A stretch of DNA of 15,321 nt. It comes from an uncultured Bacilli bacterium (GTDB lineage Bacteria > Bacillota_I > Bacilli_A > RF39 > UBA660). Position numbers and translations under genes: made by a program. Shown piece by piece: positions 14,076 through 15,321 of this stretch (its first letter is position 1; each line of letters opens with the position of its first letter). Below the pieces are notes generated by a model. It did no database searches and was not told the origin of the DNA. It saw nothing but the letters and a program-made list of their open reading frames with translations. The stretch spans positions 1-15,321 of the forward strand of contig CAJTXV010000037.1 of NCBI GenBank assembly GCA_910584255.1. Reading direction: 5' to 3'.

Positions 14076-14414
14076 ATGAAAGAAAATGAAGTAGAAATGA
14101 AAGAAGAAAAAGTAGAAAAAACGGTTGGTAGAAGAAGTACAAGAAATATAGAGCAAACAGATGTCAAGAGGAAGAAGGCAAAGAAAAAGAAAATGAATAT
14201 GACCGATCGAATGCTTGCTGTTTTATTAATTCTAGTTGCGGTAGAACTTTTAATGATTCCATGCTTTATCTATGCTGGAATGAATCAAATATTTCCGATT
14301 ATTATGTTTGTTGTTCTTCCAACTGTATGTGCATTTATTATACTCTTATTGAGTAGAAATACTTTGATGGAGTCTAAGAAGAAAACAAGACAAAAGGCAG
14401 AGCAAAATAGTTGA
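14076..14414 (+). CDS. Small two-helix membrane protein, unknown
   Basis: 112 residues, not recognised. The first 45 are highly charged and low in complexity, first acidic (EVEMKEEKVEK) then basic (KRKKAKKKKMN), followed by two membrane helices at about 46-68 and 73-95 and a basic tail. Charge distribution suggests both ends face the cytoplasm. AGGGGA lies before the ATG and the gap to the YjdF-like gene is 10 bases, so it is the last gene of the operon that runs from the VTT protein through rmuC. A terminator follows directly. Confidence 0.75.
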   Translation: MKENEVEMKEEKVEKTVGRRSTRNIEQTDVKRKKAKKKKMNMTDRMLAVLLILVAVELLMIPCFIYAGMNQIFPIIMFVVLPTVCAFIILLLSRNTLMESKKKTRQKAEQNS

Positions 14415-14421
14415 TGATTTC

Positions 14422-14458
14422 AAAAATATCAGTAGATAAAATCTATTGATATTTTTTT
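14422..14458 (+). terminator. Intrinsic terminator of rmuC operon
   Basis: AAAAATATCAGTAGAT (14422-14437) pairs with ATCTATTGATATTTTT (14441-14456) around loop AAA, with a single G-T pair, ending in a T run. It lies 8 bases after the last stop. Confidence 0.85.
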
Positions 14459-14472
14459 GAATTTAAAATTTC

Positions 14473-14501
14473 TTGTTTTTTGGTAGCATTTGCGTTATAA
14501 T
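14473..14501 (+). promoter_or_regulatory. Promoter of the last gene
   Basis: TTGTTT (14473-14478), 17-base spacer, TATAAT (14496-14501). Predicted transcript start near 14508, then AGGGTGA and ATG 14529. This is the best-matching promoter in the window. Confidence 0.7.
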
Positions 14502-14528
14502 ATAAAAACTTAAAAGGGTGATGGTTTT

Positions 14529-15290
14529 ATGACAAAAGAAGAATCTTGGTTATATGAAAAAATGCATCAATGCTTTATGCTAGTAGAAGAATTTAATAAC
14601 ACTTATAATAATTGGTTATTTGATCTTTTCCGTCAAGCCTTTAGCTCAGATGAAGGTAGTATGTTATATGCAATCTCCTGTACAAAAATTAATATTTTAT
14701 TGAATTTAAAACATGAAAGATTAGATTTAAATCAATTGAGAGAACTTGTCTTTGAGTTATATTCTATCTATAACAATTCATCTTCTGATGTAGATTTAGA
14801 AAAACAAAAGCTATCTGAACAAGAAAAAGAATTATGTAGAGAAATCCAAGTTTATCAAGTATTGAATCAGTTGATACAGTTGTCTAAATTAGAATACAAT
14901 CAAGAGTATAAATCTACTATTTATAAAAGATTTATAGATTGTATTTTTTCATCTATTCAGCAAAATTATTTGAAGCAATCGAAGACTATGGAAGTTTTAT
15001 CGGATACAAAAAATTTTCTACATCAATTAACAGAAAAAGAACAAGGAGAGTTAATTGTTGAACACTTTACAGTGAACTATGCTAGAAATCAAGGATTGTT
15101 TTTATCATATCTATCTACTTTTCATGATTACAATTTTTCTAAAATCGCTCCTTCTATTTTTGTCGATATTATAGAGACATTGGGAAGGGAGTTTTGTTCT
15201 TTGAACTTAGAAGAAAAACTACAAAAACTAGAAAGAGTGTATCTAACTGATTTTTATAGAAATCAGTTCAGACTGTTGACAAATAGGTAA
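14529..15290 (+). CDS. Unrecognised helical cytoplasmic protein
   Basis: 253 residues with no signal peptide, membrane segment or motif I recognise. The composition (Leu, Glu, Lys, Asn, Gln) and spacing of hydrophobic residues suggest an all-helical fold. Several aromatic residues cluster near the start (WLYEKMHQCF, NTYNNWLFDLF). Start ATG 14529 has AGGGTGA 7 bases upstream. It is a single-gene transcript, with its own promoter and a terminator whose stem contains the stop codon. It resembles the TAG-interrupted protein at 1365-2897 in general character only; I see no alignable block between them. Confidence 0.75.
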   Translation: MTKEESWLYEKMHQCFMLVEEFNNTYNNWLFDLFRQAFSSDEGSMLYAISCTKINILLNLKHERLDLNQLRELVFELYSIYNNSSSDVDLEKQKLSEQEKELCREIQVYQVLNQLIQLSKLEYNQEYKSTIYKRFIDCIFSSIQQNYLKQSKTMEVLSDTKNFLHQLTEKEQGELIVEHFTVNYARNQGLFLSYLSTFHDYNFSKIAPSIFVDIIETLGREFCSLNLEEKLQKLERVYLTDFYRNQFRLLTNR

Positions 15291-15315
15291 AAGAAATTAC
15301 TTATTTGTCTTTTTT
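15279..15315 (+). terminator. Intrinsic terminator overlapping last stop codon
   Basis: ACAAATAGGTAA (15279-15290) pairs along 12 positions (one G-T) with TTACTTATTTGT (15297-15308) around loop AAGAAA, then C and six Ts. The final TAA stop is part of the 5' stem. Confidence 0.88.
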
Positions 15316-15321
15316 ATGTAG

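Noticed and set aside
1365..15290. Homology between the unknown proteins at 1365-2897 and 14529-15290
   Set aside because: Both are helical and charged, but I found no shared motif or alignable block.
1..15321. Defence system, prophage, CRISPR array, tRNA or rRNA genes
   Set aside because: No repeats with spacers, no phage or nuclease/effector cassette (RmuC is a housekeeping family), and no cloverleaf or rRNA-like segments seen.

Overview
The window is AT-rich (roughly 30% GC by eye) and bacterial. Shine-Dalgarno sites are AGGAG, AGGTGA or GGTGA; promoters are TTGNNN/TATAAT-like; terminators are intrinsic. Together with RNase III, an RNase J, YidD, lipobox lipoproteins and DedA/PrsW membrane proteins, this suggests a low-GC Bacillota (class Bacilli or a wall-bearing relative of the Mollicutes, possibly an uncultured gut lineage). 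I cannot name the species. The genetic code is the standard bacterial one: Trp is TGG throughout the intact genes, and TGA, TAG and TAA all end recognisable full-length genes.

Layout. (1) 1-1213, minus strand: yidD and a metal-binding-lipoprotein (ZnuA-like) gene, translationally coupled by an ATGA overlap and ending in an intrinsic terminator. (2) 1311-2935, plus strand: a large gene of unknown function with its own promoter and terminator; its reading frame is cut by an in-frame TAG at codon 11. (3) 2957-5589: rnc (RNase III), then an RNase J whose active site has lost three metal ligands (J2-like). (4) 5590-7165: a decayed or phase-variable membrane-protein locus with an in-frame TGA and other 5' lesions, plus a G10 homopolymer that sits exactly where the frame changes. 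(5) 7193-8899: a membrane-anchored polysaccharide deacetylase with what looks like a degenerate first copy of its own catalytic domain. (6) 8903-10264: a TraB/GumN-family lipoprotein and rbfA, closed by a terminator that overlaps the rbfA stop codon. (7) 10316-14458: a membrane-protein-rich run of PrsW-like protease with a zinc ribbon, DedA protein, second VTT-domain protein, RmuC, a YjdF/DUF2238-like protein and a small two-helix protein. (8) 14473-15315: an unrecognised, probably helical, protein with a clean promoter and terminator.

Working together: the core content is RNA processing and ribosome maturation (rnc, rnj, rbfA) mixed with envelope functions (YidD, lipoproteins, glycan deacetylase, DedA/VTT lipid transporters, PrsW). 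The most interesting signals are the G10 frameshift locus, the TAG-interrupted gene, and three proteins that keep their fold motifs but have lost catalytic or ligand residues (RNase J, ZnuA-like protein, first NodB-like domain). I saw no tRNA, rRNA, CRISPR array, insertion sequence, prophage or recognisable defence system.
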